Source of the DNA: Chrysomallon squamiferum
Taxonomy: Eukaryota > Mollusca > Gastropoda > Neomphalida > Peltospiridae
DNA: 64,000 nt
Direction of reading: 5' to 3'
Assembly (NCBI GenBank): GCA_012295275.1
Contig: CM022673.1
Span: forward strand, 15,971,310 to 16,035,309
Position numbers and translations under genes: made by a program. Every line of letters begins with the position of its first letter. Positions within the stretch are counted from its first letter, which is position 1. Shown here piece by piece: positions 36,986 to 51,300 of the stretch. The notes under the pieces are model-generated. The model did not search any database. It was not told the DNA's origin and was given only the letters and a program-made list of their open reading frames with translations.

Positions 36986-39900
36986 TGGACGGGTTTTGTC
37001 TCATACGCATATTTGGAGATTAAACAAAAAAATAAAAAGTATTTTCAGCTAAATTCAATGGCAAATGTATCACAGAATTAATTTAAAATAAATATACTGA
37101 GAATCAAAATAAAAAGAAGAAAGCTAAACAGAAAAATCTGTTACATACAAGCATCTAAATTGAAAAGTTGAGCAATAAAGTGACTGATGATATTAACTAA
37201 TTGTGGTCATAAATAAAGAAAATAACAACAAACTATATGAACTATGAGAAGTGGTGGGGAAAATGAAGTGGATTAACTCTTCACAAAATGGGATTTGTGG
37301 AAAATTTGATACTGTAAGAAAATACATATATATGTGTATAAATAAATAAATAAATAAATAAATAAAATAATTTCCGAATTTTCTTACATATACATATATT
37401 CTCTTGCTTAAAATACAATTTTCGTCCTTTTCTTTCTTTCATTTTCTACATTCATAATAAAAAAAGTTGATTCTAAATATTGTTTTCAGGCTTTGCCAGC
37501 CTCGTTTTACCATCATTTAATAATCAAACATTTTCCTTACATCCCTCCTATCCCATCCATAACATAACATCATTTCCTAAATAATCATAACACGTTTCTG
37601 TCTGGCAATACATGGTTGTCTTGGAAACATCTGCCAGGATGAGTGGACCGTTCCAAGACATTAATGCTTAAATATGATTTTAGATCAATGGTTAGCTGAT
37701 AAAACAGCAAAATCTATATTTTTTTGTCAAACACATATCGAAGGCAATGAATAATGATAAATGATATAAAAATAAAAATAATAATAATAATAATAAAGTG
37801 TAAAAACAAACTGAAAAACTTCTTGTTGGAGGTAGATAATTTTTGGATAATTTTTGGTTTTGATTTAATATCTATTTAATGTTGTTGTTTTCTTTATTCT
37901 TTTTTTTTTTTGTTGCTTTTGTTTGTTGTTTTTTTACAATTATTATTTGTTTTACTTTCTATTTGTAAATGAAAAAAAAAGTAATATATATATATATATA
38001 GTCAGACAGACAGACAGACTGATACAGATACAGATACAGATACATATACATAGTTTTCTTTTTAGTTTGACATTTGATGGTTTCCACACTGATCATATTA
38101 AAATGATTTAGATCTTTTTTTTATATTTTAAATCAAACAATCATTCAACTTGACTATTTTATACATAAACTGAATATTCTATAGCTAAGATTCTTAAAAA
38201 ATAAGTTTGCCATAAATAAAAAAATAGTGAAGCCTGGAGTGTTTTTTTGAAGTTGGGTTTTTTTAAAGACAAATTACATTATAGATACATTAATAAAGAA
38301 ATTTAATATCTTAAAAAGAAAGAAAAAAGAGAAATTATTAATGGACTACTTATTATATTGTTCTGACAGACATGTCTTCCATACAATCTCCAATATTTTA
38401 CAAATCACAAAATTAATATTACTCTTCCAGGTTTTTTAGAGGACATCTGTCCATTAAAGATTTTTCTTTCACTGAATTACATATTTATGTGCAGTCTTCC
38501 TACACTATAATGCTAAAATAACTGGCTAAAATAGTTGTATAACAGGTGCCAGGGTCTTAAGGACAATATATTTATTTTAGTGTGGTGTGCATGTGTGCGT
38601 GTGTGTGTCTGTGGTGTGTGTGTGTGTGTGTGTGTGTGCACATGCTTCCATTATGTGTGAATCTGTATACTTTAGGCAGCATGTTAATGCTTTCATAGCT
38701 TGCAACAGTCTGAATATTTCTTAAATATTTAAATGTCAACGTGATTTGTAATTTGATTAAGAGCTTTTAATGATTATGTAAATTAAATACAAACTTCTTA
38801 CATTCATACATAGGTAGCTAAGAAATGCCACCAATTTTTTTTAGACTTTTGAACATAATAAATTAATTATGTGTAAAATCTAGAGATTGAAGCATATACA
38901 TTATGCAACATTTTTTTTTTTTAAACTTCAAATTCAAGAGAGCCAGTTTTTCCTTTAAATATTAAAATTTTGACTTTTAAAGTTTAGAAAGCCATTAAAA
39001 AAAAAAAAAAAAAAAAAATCAATGAAAAAAAGGTTCATCCACTTCTAAAATTACATATACCTATTTAAGTTTTAAAAAAAATTAAACTTGAAAACCTCTA
39101 TAAAGCAAAAAAATAATTAATTTTTTTAAATAAACCAAAATAGAAACTTTACAAAAATTCACAATAGTCAGTAAGTGTTGACAGATGATGTGTATTATTA
39201 GTAATATTATATGTACTATCTTTTGAAATGTTACTTTTTTCTATTAACAAAAATTCAATATCTTTTTACATATATCTGAAAAAAAATATTTTAGCATATT
39301 CTAATCATACCACTTTTAATTCCAAATTATTATATTCAGTAAAAAACAAAAAACTCATAAAATTAATTAAACAAAATAAATTAACCAATTCAACACAGTG
39401 AAGATAAAGATATATTACAAGAATGACAATTAAAATTTATTATTTAAAAAAAAAAAAAAAAATTTATACAGAATGATCAGATGCAAGCATGTGAAAAATG
39501 CCATTAAATCAAACTTAAATTTTAATTTTAATAATGATAATGAAAATAATAATCAGAAGTAAACTGTCCGATTATTCTCATTATTTTTTTGGTAACAAAT
39601 TAAAAAAAATAATAAATAAATAAAATTTCAGTCTATTAATAATTTACAGAGAATGTCTGTATTTAATTTTTAAATCTTTTTTCTTCTTCTTTTGTTTGTA
39701 CTATATTCTACAATGCATTAAAATTTCAACGTTATCTGAAATATTAATGAAAATAAGTTATATTTACTTGAATAATTAAACACTTAAAACTTCATTAAGA
39801 TATTTACTTTAAAAATTAACATTTTAATCAAAAAGAGAAACAAAAAGGCACACCACAAACCCAAAGTATGTGATCAACATTAACTATTGCACACTTGTCT

Positions 39901-40129
39901 ACAGAAGCAATGTATAAACTGTACTTTTCTTATATAAAAGTATCAAATATAAGTTAATATCTATGTACACAGCCAGACAAGAACAACATAATCTTAATTA
40001 AAAACACCAGTATGTACCAATAGACAACACTAAGAAAGTTTAATTTTGTATCTTGGAGAGAAAAGAAAAATGTATATATGCAAGTTATGCACAGTCCAAG
40101 TCATCAGCATATTACCAATAAGCCTCTGT

Positions 40130-40595
40130 ATTGCAAAGGTCTAATACTTCATATATTTCGAATTCTCTAAATATCAAAGGTAAAGACTGTTGTGCAACAA
40201 ACATCAAGTCAATTGTACACCAAAGATCGAATCCTTTGCACATCAAAGGCCATGTCCTCTATGTATCAAGGTGCATGTACGATTTTACTCTGTATGTCAA
40301 AGGACTTTACACCTGAATATCAAAGATTAAGTCCCTTGCATATCAAATGTCAAGTATTGTGTAGCAAAATTGAAGTACTTTGCATATCAATGGTTAAATC
40401 TGCTGAAAATTAAACATCAAGCACTGCAATATCAAATGTTTATTATTCTGAATACCAAATGTCATACACTATGCATGTGAAACTTAAAAGGTGAAGTTAT
40501 TAGTAGATCCAGTTTTCTTCATTATAAAAAGTCATGTCCTCAATAAATAGGTCATTTTGTCAATATATTAAGGAATATCTGGATATTAAAGGTCA
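40130..40595. repeat. Decayed minisatellite, unit about 28 bp
   Basis: At least 13 copies of a unit carrying GCATATCAAAGGTCAAGT or close variants, recurring every 26-32 bp. It lies about 1.8 kb beyond the RP2 stop codon, possibly in the RP2 3' UTR. Confidence 0.8.
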
Positions 40596-41103
40596 ATTTA
40601 AAATTAAATATTATTTATTTATTATTCATTTTTTATTTATTTCCATTAACAATACAAGCTAAGATGAATATACAAGAAAATAAATAAAACATTATCAGCC
40701 TTCTGTTAATTTAAACAATCTACACCATATTAAAAACACAACAAACAAAACACACCAGATTTTGCATTACAAACAAGAACTGCAGGTACTAAAAGCGTGA
40801 CTAGTCCGATACGACTATTTTTAAGCTTACACTGTTCACATATTTGGTTCATACAAACTTAATACTTATTCTGTTATTCAGTGCACACTCTTTCATTTCT
40901 AAAACAAACCACGCAAAAACATCTGACCCATATTGCATTCATACTATTTTTATGTCATTATGTCAAAAATTCTTGTATACCATCATCATGTGCAGGGCAA
41001 CAGAATTTCAGGCACTTATGTCGTAAACATAGTACGAAGTTGACAATCTTGCAGTATTCACTCTCATTTCCTCAATCTTTAAGAGCTCAATTATTTATTT
41101 ACT

Positions 41104-41167
41104 GGGGGGTTTTGGGGAGTTTTTAGTTGTTGTTTTTGTTTTTTTTTTTTTTTTTGGGGGGGGGTGT
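41104..41167 (+). other. G-run / poly-T tract, possible G-quadruplex
   Basis: GGGGGGTTTTGGGGAG, a T-rich spacer of 35-40 nt, then a run of nine or more G. A shorter T10-G10 tract lies at 31839-31858. The long spacer makes folding into one quadruplex uncertain. Confidence 0.4.
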
Positions 41168-41867
41168 TGTTGTTTTTCTGTTTCATGGAAGATTATTTCC
41201 AGAAATATAATTTTATAAATAAATAAATGTTTAACCATTTAAATAATAAAATCTTAAAAGTATATTGTTTACAAACTAGGTCCTTTAAAAACTTTACATG
41301 ATCAAACCAAAATCAAATTTTCATGATGCAAGAATATTAACTTGCCACAAATGAATTCTATAAATAACTGTTCAGTTCTGTAACACATATATATTGATAT
41401 TACTGCATTATGATGTACAAGTACAATTATAACACTGTTTAGTACATAGATCCCAATTATAGTCATGTATTGTCTAGCTTTGCATATCCTAAATACAAGT
41501 CCCTATTTCTACAAGAGTTAAACTTTATAAAATATAAATTGTTCTTTAAAATATGATTAAAAATGTAGACGCACCATGTTATAAAAATCTCTAATACCTC
41601 TAATTTTAAAAAGAATAAATTTTATAATTACTGCATAAAGCTTAATTTTTCATAATTCAAGATAAAAATAATATACATTTTCCCTTTAAAATACATCTCA
41701 GCACTGTTTTAAAATAATAATCAAAGCTTTAAAATTATTAGAGGTTTCAAACAAAGCCCAGTAAAACAATTTTCAGTTGTAAAATTCACTTTGTTATGTA
41801 TAGTTAAAAGATTGTATATAATCCAAGATGTGACATTTTAACTGCATATTCAAGAAGCATTTTACTA

Positions 41868-41995
41868 TGCAATGTAACATTTTAAGTACATTTCAATATT
41901 ACCAGAATCATTTTCAGTATTTTCAATTTTACCATAAACATTTTCAGTATACATTCAATATTACAAGAAACATTTTCAGTCTGTATCCAAGATAT
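41868..41995. repeat. Minisatellite, unit about 30 bp, three to four copies
   Basis: Repeats of ACATTTTCAGTAT followed by TTCAATATTACCAGAA-like sequence, just downstream of RP2 coding sequence, probably in its 3' UTR. Confidence 0.75.
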
Positions 41996-42340
41996 TTTTA
42001 TATTATTATTATCCATGGCATTTTTATCACATTTGTGATATTCAAGTAAAAATAATCATTATATTATCCAAGATATTTTGGCTTATTATCTAAGGCAAAA
42101 AGAAATTTCAATGCATTATCGAAAAACAACAATTAGTGTACATGATCCAAGATTCCATTATTGTTCTGTGCATTACCCAAGCAATTATATTTATGTAATT
42201 TCAAAAAACATATATAGCTTATTATCAGATTTAAAAGTCTCAAAATATTATCTCCAAGTCATTATTTCTAGCAATTTTAGCAGTTATTCAAATGTTGCAT
42301 GATGTAACAAATTGTGTATACTTAAAGTTATTTCATTTTC

Positions 42341-45300
42341 TCACATCCCCATTTGCATTTCAGCAAAATTGAAGAAATTTTCTATCTGCTGTGCTGCTAA
42401 GTTGGCATTCTGGCTGACAAACACCAGTCCTGTCGTCCCCTTCATCAAGTCCACTACAACTTTCTGACAGTGTGTGATGACACCATCGCCATTAAACTCA
42501 AGTCCTATCACAGGACCTATAACAACAAAACACAAAACTCATTTTCTAAATTTTTTATTTTTTTATTTGTTTTTTAAAACAGTTGGATTTTGAGCACCCT
42601 AACTGAATTTTGGACAAAATAAGTGAGAAAGGTTGTTTTTGTTTTTGCTAGGTTTGTACTTTGTTTTCAGCAGGTTTTCTTAAATCTTAAAATTTTTTAA
42701 ATCTTATACATGTTTTTTATATGTCACAATAATTTTTAGGTTTGTACTATGTTTTCAGCAGCTTTTTATTGCCTGTCCTATCAAAATGTTTGCCATATGT
42801 TTTTAAATACTGTTTCTTCTATTAGTTATTTTTAAATCTTAAATCTTAAATTTTTTTTTAAATCTTAAACGTCTTTTTTATATGTCATAATAATGTTTGA
42901 CTTTAATCAAAGATTACAAATGTTTTCTCATTATGAATAAAATTAAAACTTCCTGAAATTCAAGGATATTTAAGTACTTAAAATATTTTTTACAGGTTTT
43001 AAACCAGTGAGAAGTGTTAAAGCATATAAATGGTTTGTTTACCTTGGCGGACTGCCAGTGAATATGAGTCCGTACCAAACACACGTTGAGCATCTGCTGG
43101 TTGCATGAAACTTCCTTACTCTGCACTAGATGATAATGCATCTGAAAAAAAATTACAGAAATAACTAAAACAATGTCTAAACTAATTTATACCCACATGA
43201 GTTTAATGTTTGATGTTATATCATTTGGATGTTTTTAAAAATGAAGATCTGGATGGGATGGATGATGGATGAATGGATGAATGATACAGAAAAATAATTA
43301 AACTCTACATGAATCAAAGTATGTTTCACCTGCAAGTCATTACACAATAAAATAAACAAAAAAACTGACCTGATATGAGTTACATGCTCATCATTTATAT
43401 CTGTATTAATAAAAATTAATCTGCTGTGATAAAAATAACTTTTATTTTGGGAAGAATTCAGTTTTAATATAAAGATGTAACAGAGTAAATCAATTTTGAA
43501 GTCTAAAGCAGTAACTTACTTTATTGGATTTCAGTTCCTTAATTACAGTCATTGCCCTGTGACTAGCACTTCCATCATCAAAGAAAACCACCAAACATGA
43601 CTGAAAACACATAAAAATAAACTGTAAATAATTAACCTAAAACAAAACATAAATTGCTATATATATTACATATCAAATTCTAAGTCAAATGGGCTTTTGG
43701 CTTGTTAATGATTTATATAAACATTTAATGGCAAATAATATACAAGAGAAATGAGAATTAAAATATGATTTGAACCAATATTTCTATGAATATTTCACAT
43801 TCTAGTGGTGTAATTTTATATTTAATGTAAATTTTATTAACTTTATAATTTATTATTATACAAGAAACAAAAAACTGAATTAAGTTCTTAACACATATTT
43901 CTAAAATCATAACCCATTTTTTTACCCTTCTAAATTCAAAAAATAAAAGAACTCTAATTAAAATGTGGGATACAGGAATAAAGACATCCAAATCAAAACT
44001 ATTCAAGTTTTAAGAATATCTTTAAAAAAATTTATCTTTGCTTTTCATGTCAACTATTAGTAATAGTTTTTGTTATTATAAACCAAAACCACTGCAGTAA
44101 CTATCTTCAAAAACTAAATTTTTATACTGTTAAAAATGAAACTAAGATAATTTCATGAAAAGAAATTTTTCTTCACCTCATCAGATGTCTTGCGTCTCGT
44201 GCCCAGTGTCAATGGTACAACACTTTTGTTAGGGTCAGTGGAGATTCCGACACAAGCAAACTGGTCAGCTGCTGGTAGTGGGACATAGTCCTCCACTTTT
44301 GCATCCTAGAAAAGAAGTCAGATAATGCAATCACTGAAATCAGCATTAGTCAGAAAGAGTCTTATTTTTAAGCAGCTAGATCAAGGCATTTTATTGTCAA
44401 TTATTAACACCTGGAACAAACAGCTAGAACAAATAACCTTGTTTTAATATACAAAGAATTAGCAGCCTGATTTTCATGCACCCAGAACAAACTTATTTTA
44501 AAACAGCTTCATTTTAATATATCAAGAATTAACAGCCTCATTTTAATACATGAAGTTTTAAAACAGCCTCATTTTAATATCAAAAATTATCCGGCTCATT
44601 TTAATATATAAAGAATTAACAGCCTCATTTTAATATATCATGAACTAACAGCTTCATTTTAATACATCATAAACTAACAGCTTCATTTTAATATATCAAG
44701 AATTAACAGCCTCATTTTAATATATCATGAACTAACAGGCTCATTTTAATACATCATAAACTAACAGCTTCATTTTAATATATCAAGAATTAACAGCCTC
44801 ATTTTAATACATCATAAACTAACAGCTTCATTTTAATATGCCATGAACAAACTGCCTCATTTTAGTATCATGAACTAAAATAGTCTTTTTAATATATCAA
44901 GAATTAACAACCTCATATTAATGTATCATGAACTAACAGCCTCATTTTAATATATCAAGAATAAACCTCATATTAATATTTCATGAACAGCCTCATTTTA
45001 ATATATCAAGAATAAACAACATCTTATTAATATATCATGAACAGCCTGATTTTAAACATCTTGACCAGCCTCATTTTCAGACATATTTTTAAAGAACTAT
45101 ATAGTTTCTTTATACCTGCGTGTCCTAATATATATGTAATGTGGATTTATGCTCTCCAATAGGTGTTTGAGTACAAATTTAAATACATGCATTGCACATA
45201 TTCTTCTTTTCTGAATGATCATTACACTAAAATAATCTCTTCTTTGATCAGATTTAAAATGTACCTCAGGTATAAAAGAGAAATTTATCTCATCAGGTAC

Positions 45301-48300
45301 TGGTGTGAAATCGTGCATGTTGTACCAGTTGTTAGCAAACACACTTCTCCCTGCTGCATGAAACTGACCTGTAAACAAACAACTACTTTAATTAAACAAA
45401 CAGCAAACAAAACATCAGTCAGTAATGTAAATAATGAACAATAAATGAGTAATAAGCATGAAGTTCTATACCCTTGTTGTAAATATAGATTCACAGAGTT
45501 TATGAAATGAACCTTATTTTAGGCCAGAATGGTTTCTTCTACTGTTTGACATCTATTATACTGTTCATTTTCACTTTACCTTTATTTCAAAGTGGAAAGT
45601 TATATTTGTGTGTTGGACAACAATCCTTTTCACATTTCTGACATAAAATAGAACATTATTATGAGTAGTACACAAAGAGGCAACTGGGAATCAATTTATT
45701 AACTCAACCAGTTTCTTACATCAAGGATCTCAGTTCAGTTTCTCTTGTTTACCTTTATTAATATTTTTAATGTAAATATAGAGAAAATTAAATTCAAATT
45801 TTAATTTTACTACTCTCACTATTTACTGTGTTTACTAACTGGTATTTTATTATCATTCACAGTTGGGTATTTTGGTAAAAACAGTGGACATCATAAGCAA
45901 GTTTTGTTAATAAAAGTATTAACCACTTTTTTCAGTCCTTGCCGATTTGGGGACATTGAGGAAATAACAATGTGATAATTTCCTTGAGATGTAACAATAA
46001 TTTTATAGATAAACTATATTGATTTGTTATAAAGTTGAACACATAAACAAACCTTCAAGTTCTGGGTAGAAATACTGAAAACATCCAACCCTTATTCCAT
46101 TAGTGGCCTCAATGATAGGCTGAGTGTCACAGCACAGAAACACATCCAATTTACTACAGTCCCGGGTTCGAAACTGCTGACAGGCAACTATTAGCCGACA
46201 CTGTTTACAGTCACGAATAAACACACTGAAATTTAGATTATTAATTTGAAATAATATTGTTTATATTAAAAAAAAAAAATATATATTTTAATCAGTAAAT
46301 ATTAAATACTGAATTAAGCTAGTGTTTCAAAACAAATGATCATTAGATTATCAAAAAATGTCATCAGTTTTCCTGCACAAAAAGTTCAGAGCAAACAAGG
46401 TAGTTAGAAAATATACTTGAAGTCATTTGGAGTAAAGTATTTTACAAATACTGTAAAAGCAATTGGAAAATTGAATATTTTAACATTTTCTTTAAATATT
46501 TTCATATACAAATACATCTGCCTCATATTCTAACACTTTGGAAACCACATAAAACCAAGCAGTTATTATATTAAAATTAACTCATACCTTGTTTTAACAG
46601 GTCCTAGAAATATGTTACAGTTAATACAGTCATCCACTGATATTGTAGCTGAGTGGTCAAAAATGTAAATACTAGAATCCTGAAAAAAAAATTAAATAAG
46701 AAAAAAAAAGAAAAACACGTAATATATTATCAATGTAACAATTATATATTTACACATCAAAAATAAATATTTTTTTCCATATAATGAATTTACCTGAGTT
46801 TTTATGACTGTACAGAACAAATAAGAACAAAGGAACAAAACAAATTTCAGTTTTCACAAATATTTACATTATCTTGAACCAAATTCATATTCACAAACCT
46901 TTAGTTAATATTCATATACATTTATAATTTAATTTAAAGGAAAAGAAATTGATAGATTTTCTTAAATAGAATATAATTCAGCCGAAGATAATTATCACAG
47001 GCATCTTCTAATATAATTACTAAATAATAATTACCTTCATTTACAAATAAATCCATTAAATATACAATCAAGAAAACTATTTTAGGAAAATTAAGATTTG
47101 TTTTGTTTGATAAATCAGCAAGAGTACACAGATTCATTTTGTAAAATAATTATCAACTCTGCTGTTATAGAGATAATCATATTTTTCAGCTAGTTTTTCT
47201 TATCACTACAAATTATGATGATCTTTTGTTCAATACTTCCCCAAAGACAGAACAATACATACCATGCACACTGAAGTACCATTTAGAAGAACTAACAGGG
47301 ACACAATAGTATTCAAAATGGCACTAACAGGAACATAACATATTCAGTGGCAGAGGATCTAAACTTCAAGGAACTAGCTGTTACCATCAGTTACTCTATT
47401 TTGATAAAATGTTATTCAGTGATCACTTCAGCACAAAACTCTGAAGGTTTAAAAGAAGATGAAAATGTCTGCTCATACCTTGCAGTTCTTTATGATAAAC
47501 TGTTCTCCACTGACACTGCCAGGCAACCGGCCCCCTATTTCATTGTCCAAGTTCTCTATTGTGTAATCTTTGATATTTTTCTTTTCCCTACGATCCCTGT
47601 AAATAAACAATGTAAATTTTGGTTAATTTTGAATGGTTTTACTGATTTTAACTTTGTGCAATTCCAGTGGAGAGTATATATGTGGCTTTTCCAATTGCCC
47701 ATTTCAGATTTGAATATATACTGAACTGAGAATTATTTTAGAAATGGTGCAATTGGTAAGTTTTTGTTTTTGTTTTTGTTGTGTAATTCCAATGTTATGA
47801 ATAGAAATTAATTTTCATTGAACATAACAAAATACTCATTTCAAACAGTACATTACTATTCATTAATATATCCTATGTGATGTTAAAAATTATTGTAATT
47901 TTTAAAAATATATGACCACATGCCCTTTTGTGCAAAAACAAAGTTTTGTTTACTTAGTTAAACCACTGAAAAAAAATATTATTTTGTCATCATCTTTAGT
48001 TTCCAAGAATGGATTTATGTATGTTGGTCTTAAGAAAAATGTAGTTTTATATTAATGGAATTAATATTAGCAGCATGTAATTTTTCATATACTACTTCTC
48101 GTAGACAGTGGGGTTTATCTACATTACATTTTGATAACCAGTCTCACAAATCTACCAAATATTACAACCACTTCTATAAACCAGGATGAACATCACAATA
48201 TCAGATCTTAATGCGCACACACACACACACACTAATGTACAGATACAACATTAATCAAACAGTGAATATTTAATAAACAAATTGTAATGCATACAACTAT

Positions 48301-51300
48301 TGAAAAAAATGAGTTTTGGTTGATTTGCTTGTTGTACTATGATGTAATCGAAAAGGTAATATCTTGTATTACTGTTCAACAAGAAGATTGTTTGATAAAT
48401 AAAAACACAAGATTGTGTACACCAGTTACATACACACTTTAGCTGGAATGGGAAACACAAGTACTATCAATATTTCTTAGTCACAGTTTGTACCCAAATA
48501 CTGCATAAAGATTAAAACAAATAAAATGAGAGACATATCAACAGGATCTTTTGTGTAAAAACCAAACTAAATCTGGTAATTAAAAAATAAATAATTTCAC
48601 ATAATAAAACATTCAGTATCTTTTGTAATGTAAATTTTCAAAAACTAGCCTACCTTGTTTTCTGAAGGTGGAATGGAAAGGGTCCTTTAGAACAAAAAAC
48701 CCCCATGATTCAATAGTCCCAAACATGACGTGGAGAAGTTAACTGGCACATTTACTTATAAATGTTTTCCACAAACTGAGCAGCAACACAGCAAGATGAG
48801 CTACGTCCTCACTGTTCACCTTATTGGCTGTGTTACACATTAATATGAAACAAGATCCTCCTCGTCTTTGAAACCCAAGACAAATTAAAATAAAATCCAA
48901 ATCCCAAGAGTTTTATATATAGAAATATGTTCCTCAATGTCACATTCTTCATTCCAAGCCACAGATTTTATTACAAATGAATATATATTTATTGCACATT
49001 TATTTCTATGCATTGCTTAATAATGATGCATACCAAAAGGTGTTGAATGATGGAATTAATACAGCCACAACAGCAAATAAAATGCATCTCCAAAGATGTC
49101 AAAAGCAGAAGACATCTTGAATTTATTTTAATTTAGATGCAGATATAATAAATGTAAAGTCTTTACAACAGCCCATACCAGTGAAATACATCATGTATCA
49201 GTCCATCTCAAAAAGGATTTCATAATGAACAGTTTTAAATTACAATCAAGTTACACATAATATTATCACATTTAACAGGAAAACAACACTGTCACCTCTA
49301 ACCAGTAGTCTGTTACAGAATCCTTCAAAAATGTTTCATGGGCTCTTTTCACATTTACACAAGAATACAACAGCAGAACCAGTCAAAAGATTCATACTTA
49401 ATTTACAGTGTATTAAGATAAATTCGGCAACAACTGTCTACTTAGATTAGATTAATTATAAAGAATAAACTCAGCACACAACTGTTTTACATCATGTCAA
49501 AACAACAAATGTAAAGGCTATATCAATAGCAATTCATGTTGCAATGACTTTAATTAAATTTCTGCAGAAACATGGTTTATCTATTGTTACAAATCCTGCA
49601 TAATTCACATAATGAATTAAACTTACACTGAAGAATGAAAGAATTCACCATCAAGAATGGTTTCATTTAAAAAAAAAAAATACACTTTCAAAATGTTAAA
49701 ATCTATTTAAAAACATTCGTACACAAACAACACAACACAGCTGCAGTTCCATCATAAATTATACACACGCTGCTATTCAATTAAAACATACCAGCACAAC
49801 AAAAGATTAACAACACCACAAAGATGTCATATGAGAATAATCATCAGATCATATTTGACAAAGGATTATTCCTAATCCTGTTTTATCATCCTAATGGCAA
49901 ATGAAACGATAAATGATGAATGAAGGCCATTTTAGCTAAACTTATTAACTATGCTGCAGCCCACCAAACATTCCAATCACACTACCGCAAACTACGTGCT
50001 AGGAAACTGATGAAAATATTGTCAATAATTGATTTTTTGAAATAAGAACAATCTGCTGTACAATTTACATCAGAACAAAGTGTCACACAAACAAGTAATA
50101 ATTTTCTATTTTAAGAATTACTCCATCTTATTATAGGTTATTTTTATATTCAGATCAATATTTTTAAATTTTAAATTCACATTAGTTTTTTTTATTCAGA
50201 TCAGGTAACTAAAACCAAAACAAAAAATATTTTTAAAAAAATTTAAAAATTGACAAATCTGGGCTAACTACCTTTAGATTAACCTGATTTACTGCAGACA
50301 GCTTGTTGCAGTAATTGCCTAGCAACATCAAACATGGAACTCTGCACGAAATCAATCAATTCGTGTAATTAATGAACATGATTTGTTAAGAAGAGCGATA
50401 AAATAATGTTATAAAAAAATTACAAATTTTACACATGGTCTTGTCAAAAACACAATTGTTTTACTAACAAGATTATTCTTTGAAATCAATTTTTTTTTTT
50501 TTTTTTTTTTGTTAATGAGAAATTGTTCAGTTGAGAAGATGGTGAAAATAAGCTTTAAAATTAGTTTGTAAATATACGATAAAGACAACAAATTGTACAA
50601 TATACGAGTTTTGAAAGAAAGAAATTAACAAGTATTTGATTATATGGTTATTAATACATTACCATGATCAGGTGTCAAATAATATATTTGATTATATTTA
50701 TAGTTTACCATGATTAGGTGTCAAATAATATATTTGATTATATTTATAGTTGTTAGGTGTCAAATAATACATTTTATTATATTTATAGTTACTGGGTGTC
50801 AAATAATATATTTTGTTAAAGTTATTGGGTGTTAAATAATATATTTTGTAAAATTTATAGTTATTGGGTGTCAAATAATATATTCTGTTATATTTATAGT
50901 TATTGGGTGTCAAATAATTATTTTTGTTATATTTATAGTTCTTAGGTCTCAAATAATATATTTTGTTATATTTAGAGCTGTTAGGTGTCAAATAATATAT
51001 TTAGTTATATTTCTAATTATTGGATGTCAAATATTGTTGTATTTATAATTATTGGGTATCAATACATTTTATTATTTTTATAGTTATTCAACTTATTGGG
51101 TGTCATATATTTTGTTATATTTCTAACAATTAGATTTCAAATAATATATTTTATTACTTTTATAATTATATTTATAATTATTATGTGTCAAACAATATAT
51201 TTTATGATACTGTATGAGAATATGTGACATGCTCAAAAATTATTACCAGCAAAAATACCATAAACAATATGCATTTCCCTCTTACATTTTTACAACATAT

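Larger units (their letters stand above)
29061..42340. other. Intergenic / 3' UTR region between PPP1R2 and RP2, no gene seen
   Basis: About 13 kb of AT-rich sequence. Open frames here are short, lack splice context and homology that I can recognise, and mostly coincide with poly-T, TTTA or tandem repeats. The two flanking genes converge on it, so its ends are probably 3' UTR. The low-A/T islands (about 34410-34520, 37560-37680, 40800-41060) show no conserved protein frame. No tRNA or rRNA-like structure was recognised. Confidence 0.6.

Noticed and set aside
44395-45075. CRISPR-like regular array
   Set aside because: Eukaryotic intron; the 29-bp units are contiguous without unique spacers and no cas genes occur.
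47347-47724. 125-codon plus-strand frame
   Set aside because: Overlaps antisense to RP2 exon 2 and shows no homology that I recognise.
50698-50991. 97-codon repetitive peptide as a gene
   Set aside because: Period-39 minisatellite inside an RP2 intron; openness follows from the unit length.
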